DNA of 64,000 nucleotides from positions 1 through 64,000 of the forward strand of contig JBNKFQ010000204.1 in assembly GCA_050289385.1 (NCBI GenBank). Direction: 5' to 3'. The stretch's first letter is position 1, and the number at the start of each line of letters is the position of its first letter. The notes beneath the pieces are model-generated. The model saw only the letters and a list, made by a program, of their open reading frames with translations, did no database searches and had not been told where the DNA came from. This DNA comes from JBNKFQ01 sp050289385 (lineage in GTDB: Bacteria; Pseudomonadota; Gammaproteobacteria; Pseudomonadales; Porticoccaceae). Positions 10,685 to 20,000 of the stretch are shown here, piece after piece. The translations under genes were made by a program, and so were the position numbers.

Positions 10685-12349
10685 ATGCTCAGTCAACTCC
10701 TTATTAATAACTTCACTCTGGTCGACAGACTCGACCTCGAACTGCACAACGGAATGACCGCTATTACCGGAGAAACCGGTGCAGGTAAATCTATCTTACT
10801 GGACGCCCTTAGTCTGACATTGGGCGACAGGGCTGACAGCGACCGGGTCCGCAATGGCCAGGAACGCGCAGATATCTCTGCACGCTTCGACATCTCTGCA
10901 CTGGCAAGCGCTCAGCAATGGCTTGCAGATAACGAACTCAGTAGCGAAGACGAGTGTTTGCTGCGCAGAGTCATCACTGCGGAGGGTAGATCCAGGGGCT
11001 ACATCAATGGCCAGCCCGTCACGCTGGCGCAACTGCGGCAACTCGGTGAGCTGCTGATTAACATCCATAGCCAGCACGAACATCAGTTGTTATTACGAAA
11101 AGAGACACACCGGCAGCTACTGGATGACTTCGGCCACCTAGAAAAGCAGGCTGAAGCAGTAAGTAAGTGCTACCAGACCTGGAAAGCGCTTGCAGATAAG
11201 CTCGACCGATTTCGCAACAATCAGCAGGAGCATCTCGCACGCGAGGATTTGCTCAAGTATCAGCTACAAGAGCTGGAAGTATTAAGTCTTGAGCCAGATG
11301 AAACTGAACAACTGGAATCAGAACAGAAACATCTCGCCCATGCGGAAACTATTTTGCACAGCAGCTATGAGCTGGCGAACCTCTGCGGCGGTGAAGAGCA
11401 AAGCCTGCTCGCAGGCCTGAATCGCACCCTGCACTTACTCGCAATGTTACCTGCCAAATCGAAACAGCTAGCAGAAGCTGAAAACTTGCTGAATAGCGCC
11501 CAGATTCAAGTTCAGGAAGCACTATCGGAAGTTGAACACCATATTGACCATAGCAATTTAAACCCAGCCCGACTCCAGGAAGTAGAAGAACGCCTGTCCA
11601 GTATTTATCAGCTTGCTCGCAAACATCGCGTGCAGCCCGGTGAGCTTATCGAACTGCAACAACAGTTTGCTGACGAACTGGAACAGATTACCAGCAGTGA
11701 TGAAAAGCTGGAGGCTATTGAAGCAAAAACCACCCAGGCCTACGCTGAATTTTTTGAGGCCGCAAGCGCACTAAGTAAAGTGCGAAAATCAAAAGCCAAA
11801 AAGCTCGAAGCTGCTATTAATGAGCAGCTCCAACAACTCGGCATGGCTACCGCTGTGTTTGGCGTAAGCTTTACTCACAGAGATAAATCCCCTTCCAAGC
11901 ACGGGCTTGAAGATATTGAGTTCTTAATCAGCACCAACCCGGGCCAACCCGCTAAACCCCTAAACAAGGTAGCGTCCGGCGGAGAACTGTCGCGGATAAG
12001 CCTCGCCATACAAGTTGTCATTGCACAAACCTCAACGATTCCGACATTAGTATTTGATGAGGTTGATGTAGGCATCGGCGGGGCAACCGCAGATATCGTT
12101 GGCAAACTCCTTCGGCAATTAGGGGAAGGCGGCCAGGTTATTTGCGTTACCCACCTTGGACAGGTTGCCAGCAAGGCACATCGACACCTAAAAGTTGAAA
12201 AGACCAGCGCCAAGCGATCTGCTCAATCAACACTTGTGACGCTAGAGGGAGAGCAAAAAATTGAGGAAATTGCGCGAATGCTAGGGGGAAGCGAGCTGAC
12301 ACCACAATCAATGGCACACGCCAAATCAATGATTGCCGAGGCAGGTTAG
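10685..12349 (+). CDS. recN: DNA repair protein RecN
   Basis: RecN is an SMC-like ATPase that acts in double-strand break repair. I choose ATG 10685 (MLSQLLINNFTLVDRLDLE, 554 residues), because it aligns with the E. coli N-terminus. A longer reading from 10658 adds nine residues without family support. Visible are Walker A (GETGAGKS, near residue 30), a long coiled coil (about 150-370), the ABC signature VASGGELSRISLA and Walker B LVFDEVDVGIGG. The perfect LexA box upstream indicates SOS control. Confidence 0.97.
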   Translation: MLSQLLINNFTLVDRLDLELHNGMTAITGETGAGKSILLDALSLTLGDRADSDRVRNGQERADISARFDISALASAQQWLADNELSSEDECLLRRVITAEGRSRGYINGQPVTLAQLRQLGELLINIHSQHEHQLLLRKETHRQLLDDFGHLEKQAEAVSKCYQTWKALADKLDRFRNNQQEHLAREDLLKYQLQELEVLSLEPDETEQLESEQKHLAHAETILHSSYELANLCGGEEQSLLAGLNRTLHLLAMLPAKSKQLAEAENLLNSAQIQVQEALSEVEHHIDHSNLNPARLQEVEERLSSIYQLARKHRVQPGELIELQQQFADELEQITSSDEKLEAIEAKTTQAYAEFFEAASALSKVRKSKAKKLEAAINEQLQQLGMATAVFGVSFTHRDKSPSKHGLEDIEFLISTNPGQPAKPLNKVASGGELSRISLAIQVVIAQTSTIPTLVFDEVDVGIGGATADIVGKLLRQLGEGGQVICVTHLGQVASKAHRHLKVEKTSAKRSAQSTLVTLEGEQKIEEIARMLGGSELTPQSMAHAKSMIAEAG

Positions 12350-12361
12350 GACCGCCTCGGC
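12335..12361. terminator. Terminator-like hairpin between convergent recN and its neighbour
   Basis: GCCGAGGC and GCCTCGGC form a perfect 8-bp stem across the recN stop codon. No U run follows on either strand, so this is only a weak candidate for 3'-end formation. Confidence 0.35.
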
Positions 12362-12374
12362 CTTGCGCACTGAT

Positions 12375-12953
12375 TTATGAATCTTTACGTAACTGCTCGT
12401 ACTGATCCGGGTCAACAAACATCAGCGCAAGATTTATGGCGTTATCAGGCTGCGGCTCAATTGCCATGACTAAGACATTGTATTGCTCATCCTTTTGAAT
12501 AACGGCGGGATGATGCAGCAGCACCGAACCAGTTTCCTGACTAGTCAGGATGTTGAAGTCTTTTTTATCTTTCAAAACCTGCGCGAAACGACTTAGCAGC
12601 TCTCTCACGGCCGCATGAAATAGCGGAAAGCCAAACTGTCCGCGGAACTCACTGTAATTGAGGGAGATTGATACACCCACTTCGAGTGACTCTTTTTTAC
12701 CCTCCACAAAATTACCATCAACCGTACGTGGGCCTCGGTTTAACGTCAAACTACCCACCGGTAAACGCTCGGTTTTCTTGAGTTTCTTAAATAATTCTTT
12801 TGCAGCATCCGGCTTGGCACGAACAACGCTTTGAGCAAGCAGATTACAGGCAAGGTTTACAATCTGTACCACATTTAATTCAAATCGTGGCGGCTGGGCC
12901 TCATTGGCAGGAGCAGAAGCCTCCTGATCGGCCGGGGTCACTTGATCGGACAT
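12375..12953 (-). CDS. Conserved-looking hypothetical protein
   Basis: I do not recognise this 192-residue protein. It has no signal peptide or membrane segment. After an acidic, Ala/Pro-rich tail (1-20) there is a globular part with well-spaced hydrophobic segments (FELNVVQIVNLACNLLAQSVV, GVSISLNYSEFRGQFGFPLFHAAVRELLSRF) and a charged end. I prefer ATG 12953 (MSDQVTPADQ) over the upstream TTG/ATG because GAG lies nine bases before it. It stands between recN, which converges on it, and fur, which is read in the same direction 109 bases upstream. Codon use looks like that of the core genes. No function is proposed. Confidence 0.8.
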   Translation of the reverse strand: MSDQVTPADQEASAPANEAQPPRFELNVVQIVNLACNLLAQSVVRAKPDAAKELFKKLKKTERLPVGSLTLNRGPRTVDGNFVEGKKESLEVGVSISLNYSEFRGQFGFPLFHAAVRELLSRFAQVLKDKKDFNILTSQETGSVLLHHPAVIQKDEQYNVLVMAIEPQPDNAINLALMFVDPDQYEQLRKDS

Positions 12954-13061
12954 AAACATCAACTCGACTAAAACAACATTGTTATTGTGGAAATGGCTTT
13001 TGGCACTAACTCAAAACGGCCAACGCTATTAGCTTACAAGGCATACCGTAATCCGGCAGCC

Positions 13062-13466
13062 CTACTTTTTCGGTCTTACGTAAAGCACTAAACTATGGCC
13101 GGTTAATTCATAACCATGCTCTGCTGCTATTTGCTCTTGCAACATTTCTATTTGTTCGCTATGGAACTCAATCACATCACCAGTGTCTATGCACACCATG
13201 TGATCATGATGGTCACCTCGGTCCAGCTCGAAAACAGAGTGTCCACCATCAAAATTATGGCGTTCTACAAGGCCAGCGCTTTCAAATTGAGTCAGTACGC
13301 GGTAGACGGTAGCAAGACCAACATCCTCGCCAGTTTCAAGCAGTGCTTTGAAAACGTCCTCTGCACTCATATGGCGCTGTTCAGTACTTTCGAGAATTTG
13401 CAGGATTTTCACTCTTGGCAAGGTTACCTTGAGGCCAACTTTGCGAAGCTCTTGATTTTCCATCAT
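13062..13466 (-). CDS. fur: Ferric uptake regulator Fur
   Basis: This is an iron-dependent dimeric repressor. The 134 residues comprise the winged-helix domain (1-80; KVTLPRVKILQILE, VGLATVYRVLTQFESAGLV) and the dimerisation/metal domain (HHDHMVCIDTGDVIEF, EQIAAEHGYEL). As in Pseudomonas aeruginosa Fur, the CxxC pair has become CIDT and the C-terminal Cys cluster of E. coli Fur is missing. The structural Cys4 zinc site is therefore absent, but the regulatory His/Glu residues remain. It is divergent from bamE, as in many gammaproteobacteria. Confidence 0.97.
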   Translation of the reverse strand: MMENQELRKVGLKVTLPRVKILQILESTEQRHMSAEDVFKALLETGEDVGLATVYRVLTQFESAGLVERHNFDGGHSVFELDRGDHHDHMVCIDTGDVIEFHSEQIEMLQEQIAAEHGYELTGHSLVLYVRPKK

Positions 13467-13543
13467 ATTGTTCCCGGACTCTTCTCAGCATTGTGATAGT
13501 TCAGGTATTATCCCCATTCGCCGAAGCTAGTGGAACCCCCAGC

Positions 13544-13924
13544 ATGAAATTGACACAGACTATTTTGTTCACCGCATCGATAAGCGCGCTGCTTAGCGGT
13601 TGCTCTGTTTTTAAATTCCCAAGCGTTTATACCATTAACGTGCAACAAGGGAACATTGTTAATCAGGAAATGATTGACCAGTTAAAGCCAGGTATGACCA
13701 AACGCCAAGTCCGGTATATTATGGGGTCTGCACTTGTCGCAGACACCTTTGAACAAGACCGCTGGGACTATTTTTACAGTATGAAAAGCGGTAAAACCGC
13801 AGAAGTGGTTCGTAAACAGTTTACGGTTTACTTTGTTGACGACAAACTTTCGTATTTTGAAGGCGATTACAAACCCGGCGACGATAGCAACGAAAGCGTT
13901 AATATCGATACGGCTGGTGGCTAA
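13544..13924 (+). CDS. bamE: Outer membrane assembly lipoprotein BamE (OmlA/SmpA)
   Basis: BamE is a small lipoprotein of the BAM complex that inserts beta-barrel proteins into the outer membrane. The start at ATG 13544 (126 residues) gives a lipoprotein signal peptide ending in the lipobox LLSGC. A longer reading from 13493 would bury the signal. The SmpA/OmlA domain is recognisable from VNQEMIDQLKPGMTKRQVRYIMGSALVADTFEQDRWDYFY (residues about 40-80, quoted as the positions of the conserved core). It is divergent from fur and sits next to ratB/ratA, the classic arrangement. Confidence 0.95.
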   Translation: MKLTQTILFTASISALLSGCSVFKFPSVYTINVQQGNIVNQEMIDQLKPGMTKRQVRYIMGSALVADTFEQDRWDYFYSMKSGKTAEVVRKQFTVYFVDDKLSYFEGDYKPGDDSNESVNIDTAGG

Positions 13925-13930
13925 TGAGCA

Positions 13931-14260
13931 TTAAACGCTCTCATCCAACCCTTTAGCTTTAGCCGCTCGCCTACGTCTCACTTCTTTGGGGTCAGACGTT
14001 AGCGGACGATAAATCTCCACTCGGTCCCCTTCATGCAGCTCATGGACGTTGGCAGGCTGCAGGCCTTTGGTGCCCAGCGTCTGACCAAAAATACCCATTT
14101 TGGCATTTTCCAGGTCAATTTCTGGAAATTCTTTGGTGATACCTGACTGTTTAGCGGCCTGCAACGCAGTAGTCCCGGGCTCAACGAGCAATGCAATAAT
14201 TTTTTGCTTATGCGGTAAGGCATAGGCCACTTCAACGGAAATCGTTTCAATATCTGTCAT
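13931..14260 (-). CDS. ratB: RnfH/RatB family ubiquitin-like protein
   Basis: This 109-residue protein has a beta-grasp (ubiquitin-like) fold. The family pattern is clear: ISVEVAYALPHKQKIIALLVEPGTT, then TLQAAKQSG-like (ALQAAKQSGI), VGIFGQ-like (MGIFGQTLG) and the end GDRVEIYRPLTSDPKEVRRRRAAK. In E. coli the homologue is encoded beside ratA and smpA/smpB, as here. It lies 35 bases downstream of ratA and is probably cotranscribed with it. The biochemical function of the family is poorly defined. Confidence 0.93.
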   Translation of the reverse strand: MTDIETISVEVAYALPHKQKIIALLVEPGTTALQAAKQSGITKEFPEIDLENAKMGIFGQTLGTKGLQPANVHELHEGDRVEIYRPLTSDPKEVRRRRAAKAKGLDESV

Positions 14261-14295
14261 AACACATTCTGTAAGAGTAGAGTGAAATTAGTGGT

Positions 14296-14745
14296 TTACA
14301 ACGTTGAGTCGGCTGCGCCGAAAATGACTTCAGCACGCTGGGTCATAGCATCAACTTGCCGATTCGCAATTTTCTCAAACCACCTTCCTGCGGCAAGCGC
14401 CAGCAACTTGTTAGCAAATTCAAACTGTAACTCAAAACTGATTTTACAGGCAGAGTCCGTTAACGGTTGAAACAGCCACCTACCTTCCAACGTCTTAAAT
14501 GGCCCTGACACCAACGACATATGAATCGACTCTGGAATCACCATGGTGTTGCGAGTGACGAAACTCTGTACGACGCCTGATGCACTCAGATCGAGTCTCG
14601 CTTCTAGCCAGTCGTCGCCTTCGCTAAGGATTTCTGCACCTTCACACCCTTCCATAAACCGCGGATAGGCAGCGATATCGTTCACCAAGCTAAACATTTG
14701 TTCAGCGGAGTAAGGCACTAAAGCACTACGCTCTATAACGCTCAC
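14296..14745 (-). CDS. ratA: RatA family START/polyketide-cyclase-like protein
   Basis: RatA homologues carry a START-like (coenzyme Q-binding COQ10) fold. E. coli RatA has been reported to bind the 50S subunit and block 70S assembly, although a ubiquinone-related role is also proposed. The 149 residues begin MSVIERSALVPYSAEQMFSLVNDI and include the conserved YPRFMEGCEGAEIL and a C-terminal amphipathic helix (WFEKIANRQVDAMTQRAEVI). It forms a pair with ratB and is divergent from the transporter gene. Confidence 0.93.
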   Translation of the reverse strand: MSVIERSALVPYSAEQMFSLVNDIAAYPRFMEGCEGAEILSEGDDWLEARLDLSASGVVQSFVTRNTMVIPESIHMSLVSGPFKTLEGRWLFQPLTDSACKISFELQFEFANKLLALAAGRWFEKIANRQVDAMTQRAEVIFGAADSTL

Positions 14746-14949
14746 AGATCTACCTTTTAAGTCACTTAAGTTTGAACGCGATTGTAGTCACTCGCCCGCC
14801 AGTCCACAACCAAAAGGCTAGCTGAGCTAACGCTCTGTGTATAAAGCCTATGTTTTCTGCGGAGACAGGCATGATAAAAGTTTGATAGCATCAAAATTAG
14901 AGCGTTACAAAAGCGCCATAACAGCGCAGGAACCCAGGGGATTTTATTG

Positions 14950-16383
14950 ATGAAGGTAAAAAGAGAGCAGTTTAGTTCGCGGCTAGGGGTTATTTTAGCT
15001 GCAGCGGGATCGGCTGTCGGCATTGGCAATATCGTGGGATTCCCCGTCAATGCGACAAAAAATGGCGGCGCCGCTTTTTTACTTATTTATGCACTTTTTG
15101 TTTTCCTCATTTGTCTCCCGGTGATGGTTGCAGAGCTTTCAGCAGGCCGCCACACGCAACGAAATCCACTCGGCGCCTATCGACTATTCTTTCGCAACCA
15201 GCCACTCGCTCACGCGGGAGGATGGCTAAGCCTGATCACGCCGTTCATGATCGCTGTCTTTTACATGGTCATTACCGTGTGGATTTTTGGCTATCTGATC
15301 GCTTGTGTTACCGGTGACTTGGATCAGCTCGCAAAGGCTGACAACTTTGGAGTCTATATCAACAGTAATGACCTGTATGGTCAGCTCGTTGCCGTGACGG
15401 TTATCCTAGCAGTCATCCTGCTGGGCGGCGTACAAAACGGTATCGAACGCGCCGCGAAAATAATGATGCCCGCACTATTTATCATGCTCATTGGGCTGGT
15501 GATCTTCGGACTCACACAACCAAACGCCATCGAAGGCGTAAAGTATTACCTTATTCCAGACTTCAGCAAGATAACGCCACAGGTTATCAGCGGGGCACTC
15601 AGCCAAGCATTCTTTTCCCTCTCACTGGGGATGGGCATTCTAATCACCTATGGCTCTTATATCAGTCGCAAAGAAAGCATTCCCAATACCGCAAAAATGG
15701 TTGCGCTTACTGACACAGCGGTAGCGTTCATTGCAGGCCTTCTGGTAATTCCCGCTATTTTTTCATTTAACCCGGACACCAATACAGCTGAGCTTTCTGA
15801 TTCATCTGTTGCACTGATTTTCACTTTCCTGCCGAAAATATTCCTCGCACTGCAAGCCAGCGTGGGTTATTTAGGCGCAAGCGTCATTGCCAGTATCTTC
15901 TTCTTACTGGTATTTTTTGCGGCAATTACATCGCAGGTATCAATTCTACAAGTCCCTCTGGCTGGCCTCACGGATGAAAAAGGTTATAGCCGTGCAAAAA
16001 GCTTGACGATACTCGCTGTCGTTGGCGGGGCACTAACTCTTTGCTGCATGCTGTCGTTTGGAAAAATTGGAGTCCTGACCGAACTAACCCACTATGCAGG
16101 CCAGACTAAGTCCTTATTTGATGTAATTATCGATATTTTCTACGACACCATATTACCGCTCAACGGATTCCTTATCTGCGTAGTTGTTATCTATCGTTGG
16201 AAACAGGCTAATTTTGATCGCGAGCTCGAACAAGGTGACAGCCTCTACCAGGGGACACTACTCGAACGCTATATTAATGTTGCACTGGGAACTTACATAC
16301 CCGCCATTCTGTTGGTAGTCTTTATTAACACAGTCGCCATCAAATTCTTTGGCGTGAGCCTTACAGACTCACTAGGCTTTTGA
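14950..16383 (+). CDS. Neurotransmitter:sodium symporter (NSS) family transporter
   Basis: This is a sodium-coupled inner-membrane importer of amino acids or related solutes; the substrate cannot be read from sequence. The start is ATG 14950 (477 residues), with an in-frame TTG just before it. The NSS hallmark in TM1 is clear: FSSRLGVILAAAGSAVGIGNIVGFP. About eleven to twelve hydrophobic segments follow, including the broken TM6 region (QAFFSLSLGMGILITYGSYIS). Gene and promoter stand alone between divergent ratA and smpB. Confidence 0.93.
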   Translation: MKVKREQFSSRLGVILAAAGSAVGIGNIVGFPVNATKNGGAAFLLIYALFVFLICLPVMVAELSAGRHTQRNPLGAYRLFFRNQPLAHAGGWLSLITPFMIAVFYMVITVWIFGYLIACVTGDLDQLAKADNFGVYINSNDLYGQLVAVTVILAVILLGGVQNGIERAAKIMMPALFIMLIGLVIFGLTQPNAIEGVKYYLIPDFSKITPQVISGALSQAFFSLSLGMGILITYGSYISRKESIPNTAKMVALTDTAVAFIAGLLVIPAIFSFNPDTNTAELSDSSVALIFTFLPKIFLALQASVGYLGASVIASIFFLLVFFAAITSQVSILQVPLAGLTDEKGYSRAKSLTILAVVGGALTLCCMLSFGKIGVLTELTHYAGQTKSLFDVIIDIFYDTILPLNGFLICVVVIYRWKQANFDRELEQGDSLYQGTLLERYINVALGTYIPAILLVVFINTVAIKFFGVSLTDSLGF

Positions 16384-16527
16384 CAAACACCACTCGACAA
16401 CAGCGAACCGTCCCACTCATGACGTCACCCTTGCGCACGTAGCTCAACACGACGGTCATCTGGGTAACCACTGGAAATTAATGTATTTGCCCCAATGATA
16501 GTAGTATCCAGTCAACCGAGAGGTCGC

Positions 16528-16533
16528 TATAAT
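16528..16533 (+). promoter_or_regulatory. TATAAT -10 element immediately before smpB
   Basis: A perfect TATAAT ends eight bases before the smpB ATG (16542), and no Shine-Dalgarno lies between. If used, transcription would start at or beside the A of the start codon, giving a leaderless mRNA. No good -35 is visible at 17 bases. Confidence 0.5.
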
Positions 16534-16541
16534 CCCGCGCC

Positions 16542-17015
16542 ATGGCTAAGAAACAAAAATCATCACCCAATACGATCGCTCAAAACAAAAAGGCGAGATT
16601 CGACTTTCACATCAGTGAACGCTTTGAGGCAGGCCTCGAACTAAAAGGCTGGGAAGTCAAAAGTTTACGCGCGGGCAAGGGACAGCTAAGCGATAGTTAC
16701 GTTTTTTTCAAGAATGGCGAAGCCTGGCTGCTTAACGCACAAATTCAACCGCTAAGCACAGTATCCACTCATTTTGTCGTTGAACCTGCACGCTACCGAA
16801 AACTCTTGCTGAAACGCAGGGAAATAGCAAAGCTGCAAGAAGCCGCAGAACAAAAAGGCTATACCGTTGTGGCCTTATCCCTTTACTGGAAAAACCATCT
16901 GGTAAAATGTGAAATAGGCATTGGTAAAGGTAAACAGCTGCACGACAAACGCGAAACAGAAAAGCAACGCGACTGGGACAGACAGAAACAACGCATCATG
17001 CAGGCTCACAATTAA
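16542..17015 (+). CDS. smpB: SsrA-binding protein SmpB
   Basis: SmpB binds tmRNA and brings it to stalled ribosomes for trans-translation. The 157 residues are the family length. The oligonucleotide-binding fold is recognisable from [29 protein letters not shown], followed by [17 protein letters not shown] and [26 protein letters not shown], the basic C-terminal tail that enters the decoding centre. Its partner ssrA lies 4 kb downstream beyond an unrelated opposite-strand gene. A TATAAT just upstream suggests a leaderless message. Confidence 0.97.
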   Translation: MAKKQKSSPNTIAQNKKARFDFHISERFEAGLELKGWEVKSLRAGKGQLSDSYVFFKNGEAWLLNAQIQPLSTVSTHFVVEPARYRKLLLKRREIAKLQEAAEQKGYTVVALSLYWKNHLVKCEIGIGKGKQLHDKRETEKQRDWDRQKQRIMQAHN

Positions 17016-17054
17016 GGCCAAATAATCGGCTATGGGCAGCTATCCAAGCAGCAC

Positions 17055-20000
17055 CTAAGAACTACTCTCTACGTCGTCACTGACTAACTGAAGGAAATCA
17101 GCGCTCGACAAAGGTTTAGCGTATAAATAGCCTTGTAGATAGTCGCAACCGAATTTTAATAGCATGTCGCGCTGCTGCTCGTTCTCCACGCATTCGGCAA
17201 TACTCCGCATACCTAGCTTACCCGCCATTAACACAATGGTTTCGGCGATAGCGCAGTCATTTTCGTCATTTTCTAAATCACGAATAAACGAACCATCAAT
17301 TTTTAAATAATCGATGTTAAATTTTTTCAGATAGGCCATTGCCGAATAACCCGTTCCAAAATCATCCAGCGCCAGCTGCACGCCAGCGTCACGTAACGAA
17401 CTCAACTTTTGCTTAACACCACCTTCATCATCGAGCAGTAAACTTTCTGTTAGCTCAACACTGACACACTGTGTCGGCAAGCCGGCATCGGCGACCCACT
17501 CAAGCCAGGTTTCAACCGCGCCTTCGACTGCAAACTGGCGCGGTGAAATATTAATACTCACTTGAATCTGATCAGAACCAGCCTGCTCGCGCCAATGTCT
17601 AGCCAAGGTAATTGACTGTTTAATCACCCAGCTACCTATATCGACAATTAACCCCGTATCCTCAGCTAAAGGAATAAACTTACTGGGTGGTACGGCCCCG
17701 CGTTCCGGATGTGTCCAACGGAGCAAAGCTTCTGCCTTAACCACTTTTTCGGTCTTGGCATCCACTATCGGTTGAAATACGACCTGCAATTGCTCCAACA
17801 CCAAAGCCTTGCGCAGATCATTCAGCAGGCCGACGCGCTCGTCTGCTACGGCCTGCATGGTTGCCGTAAAGAACCGGTAGCCATTGCGCCCAGCCTGCTT
17901 TGCGGCATACATTGCCTGATCGGCGTAGGAAATAAGCTCACTGGCAACTTGAGCATCGGCGGGATAACTGGCGATGCCGACACTGGCAGAGACATATGCC
18001 ACTCGGCCATTCAGGCTGTAGGGCTCAGCCAAAATCTTAATAATAGATTGTGCAACACCGCCCAGACTGGAAAGCTGCCCCACTGACGTTAGTAAAACGA
18101 CAAATTCATCACCACCAAATCGAGCAACAATATCCGAATCACGCAGGCAGCTCTGCAAACGTTTAGCTGCTTCTTGCAATAAATAATCACCGATATCATG
18201 GCCAAGTGTATCGTTGACCTCTTTGAACCTATCCAAATCGACAAAAAACAGCGCCAGCTGTTCATGCTCTCTGCGTGCTTTTGCCAATTCTTGCTGCAGT
18301 CTTTCTGTAAACATTCGCCGATTAGGCAAATTCGTTAACGCATCCATGGTAGCCTGGGTTCTCAGCTCCTCCTCCAGCTGTATCCGTTCAGAAACATCTC
18401 GGCTAATCACTAGCGCGCCACAAATATTACCGCGCTGATCATATTCAGCGGTAATCCGCATATCCGAATAGTGAAGGTTATTATTGGTATCTCTGGAGCG
18501 ATAAATTAACTTAGCCTCCTCACCGGTTTGCAAAACCTCACTTAAACGGGTAGCAAATAACTCGGCATCTTGGCTGTATTTTTTGTACTCATCAGATTTA
18601 TAACGTAATAAATCGGTACCTTCATACATTTTCGCAAGCGCCGGATTCACATAAATACATTGGCCCTCAGTATCAAAACGCGAAATAAAATCTGTAGAAT
18701 TTTCTACCAACGCTCGGAAATCCTGCTGCCGGGCGGTGTCGGCCCACTCAAAACGTTCTCGCTCTAATTCGGCAGCCACTTTGCCAGAGACTAACTCCAA
18801 TACTTGTACGACAGAACGTTCGTCATCTATGGCCTCGCTCTTTTTAAGCACTGTCAAAAAGCCCAAGGTAGCATTATTGGCACCTACCAATGGTAAGCAA
18901 ATAGCACTCTCTATGCCGTACGTTGATAACAAAGTATCTTCAGGAAAATACGTGTAGGCAGATTCTGGGTAACAACACAAACCCGAAGCAATCGATGCCT
19001 CACACAAAGAACCACTCAATGTATAGTCCGCCAGAAAATCCGACTCACCGGCCTTCTGAAATACGGCCTTATTAACAACACGTATATCTGTACCGACGCT
19101 ATTTAACGTTTGAACGATTACCCAGTCACATAGAAATGCATGCCCTAGAAAATCTACCAGACTTTCTGTGAAGGTCTCAGTGTCAGACCAATCTGCGCGA
19201 GCGATAAATTTTCGCGCCTCATCCAGCTTTGCGCGCTCGGTGATATTACGCACAAAACCAATGACACCAACCATTTCCCCAGAAGAATTCAGCTCTGGAA
19301 CGTGCCGGAATTCCTGACAGCCTCGCTTGCCTTCCCGCACAAACCATTCTTCGAAAACATAAGGTTTTTCAGTTCTCACAACCCGCATCGCAGCGTCGTA
19401 CACTTTTTGATTGTGCGCATAACCGGACTTACCCGGTAAATCAATCGCCCTTTTACCAATGAGAGACCCTTGGCTCTGGTCAAAACGCGCCAAAATCTGC
19501 GGGCTGGCATACTGAATTCTGCACTGTAAATCCATGCGCGTGATCGCATCGGGGAAAGCTTCTATAAGACTGCGGTACTGCGCTTCAACTTCAAGCAACG
19601 CGCGTTCGGCATGCATCTGCTTTTGAGCAGAAATATCCTGGCAATAAGAAACACACAGGATTTTATCTTCCAACCGCAGAGGGTTCATTACCGCCGCAAG
19701 CGGGACCTTCTCGCCACCGCGAACAATATGCTCGTATTCGACATAAGCTGTATTGCCGGCTTTTAGCAATGCCAAAGCAGCAGCCATGTCCTGCTCGTCA
19801 GCATCCGTAATAATATCGGCCATGCACATAGTCAACAACGTATCACGCGATACCCCTAAGTGCCTGCACGCAGCAGCGTTGCCATAAAGAATTTGCCCAT
19901 TTGCATTCAATTCATGCAGGAAAACAAATAAATCTTGTGTGCCCTCCACCATTTCACGAAACAGCTTGCTTTCTTGCTCTAAGGCCATCTGCTTAGAAAG

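Noticed and set aside
13062..13466. Fur lacking the second CxxC pair as a possible defect
   Set aside because: The same change is normal in Pseudomonas-type Fur proteins. The regulatory metal residues are intact.
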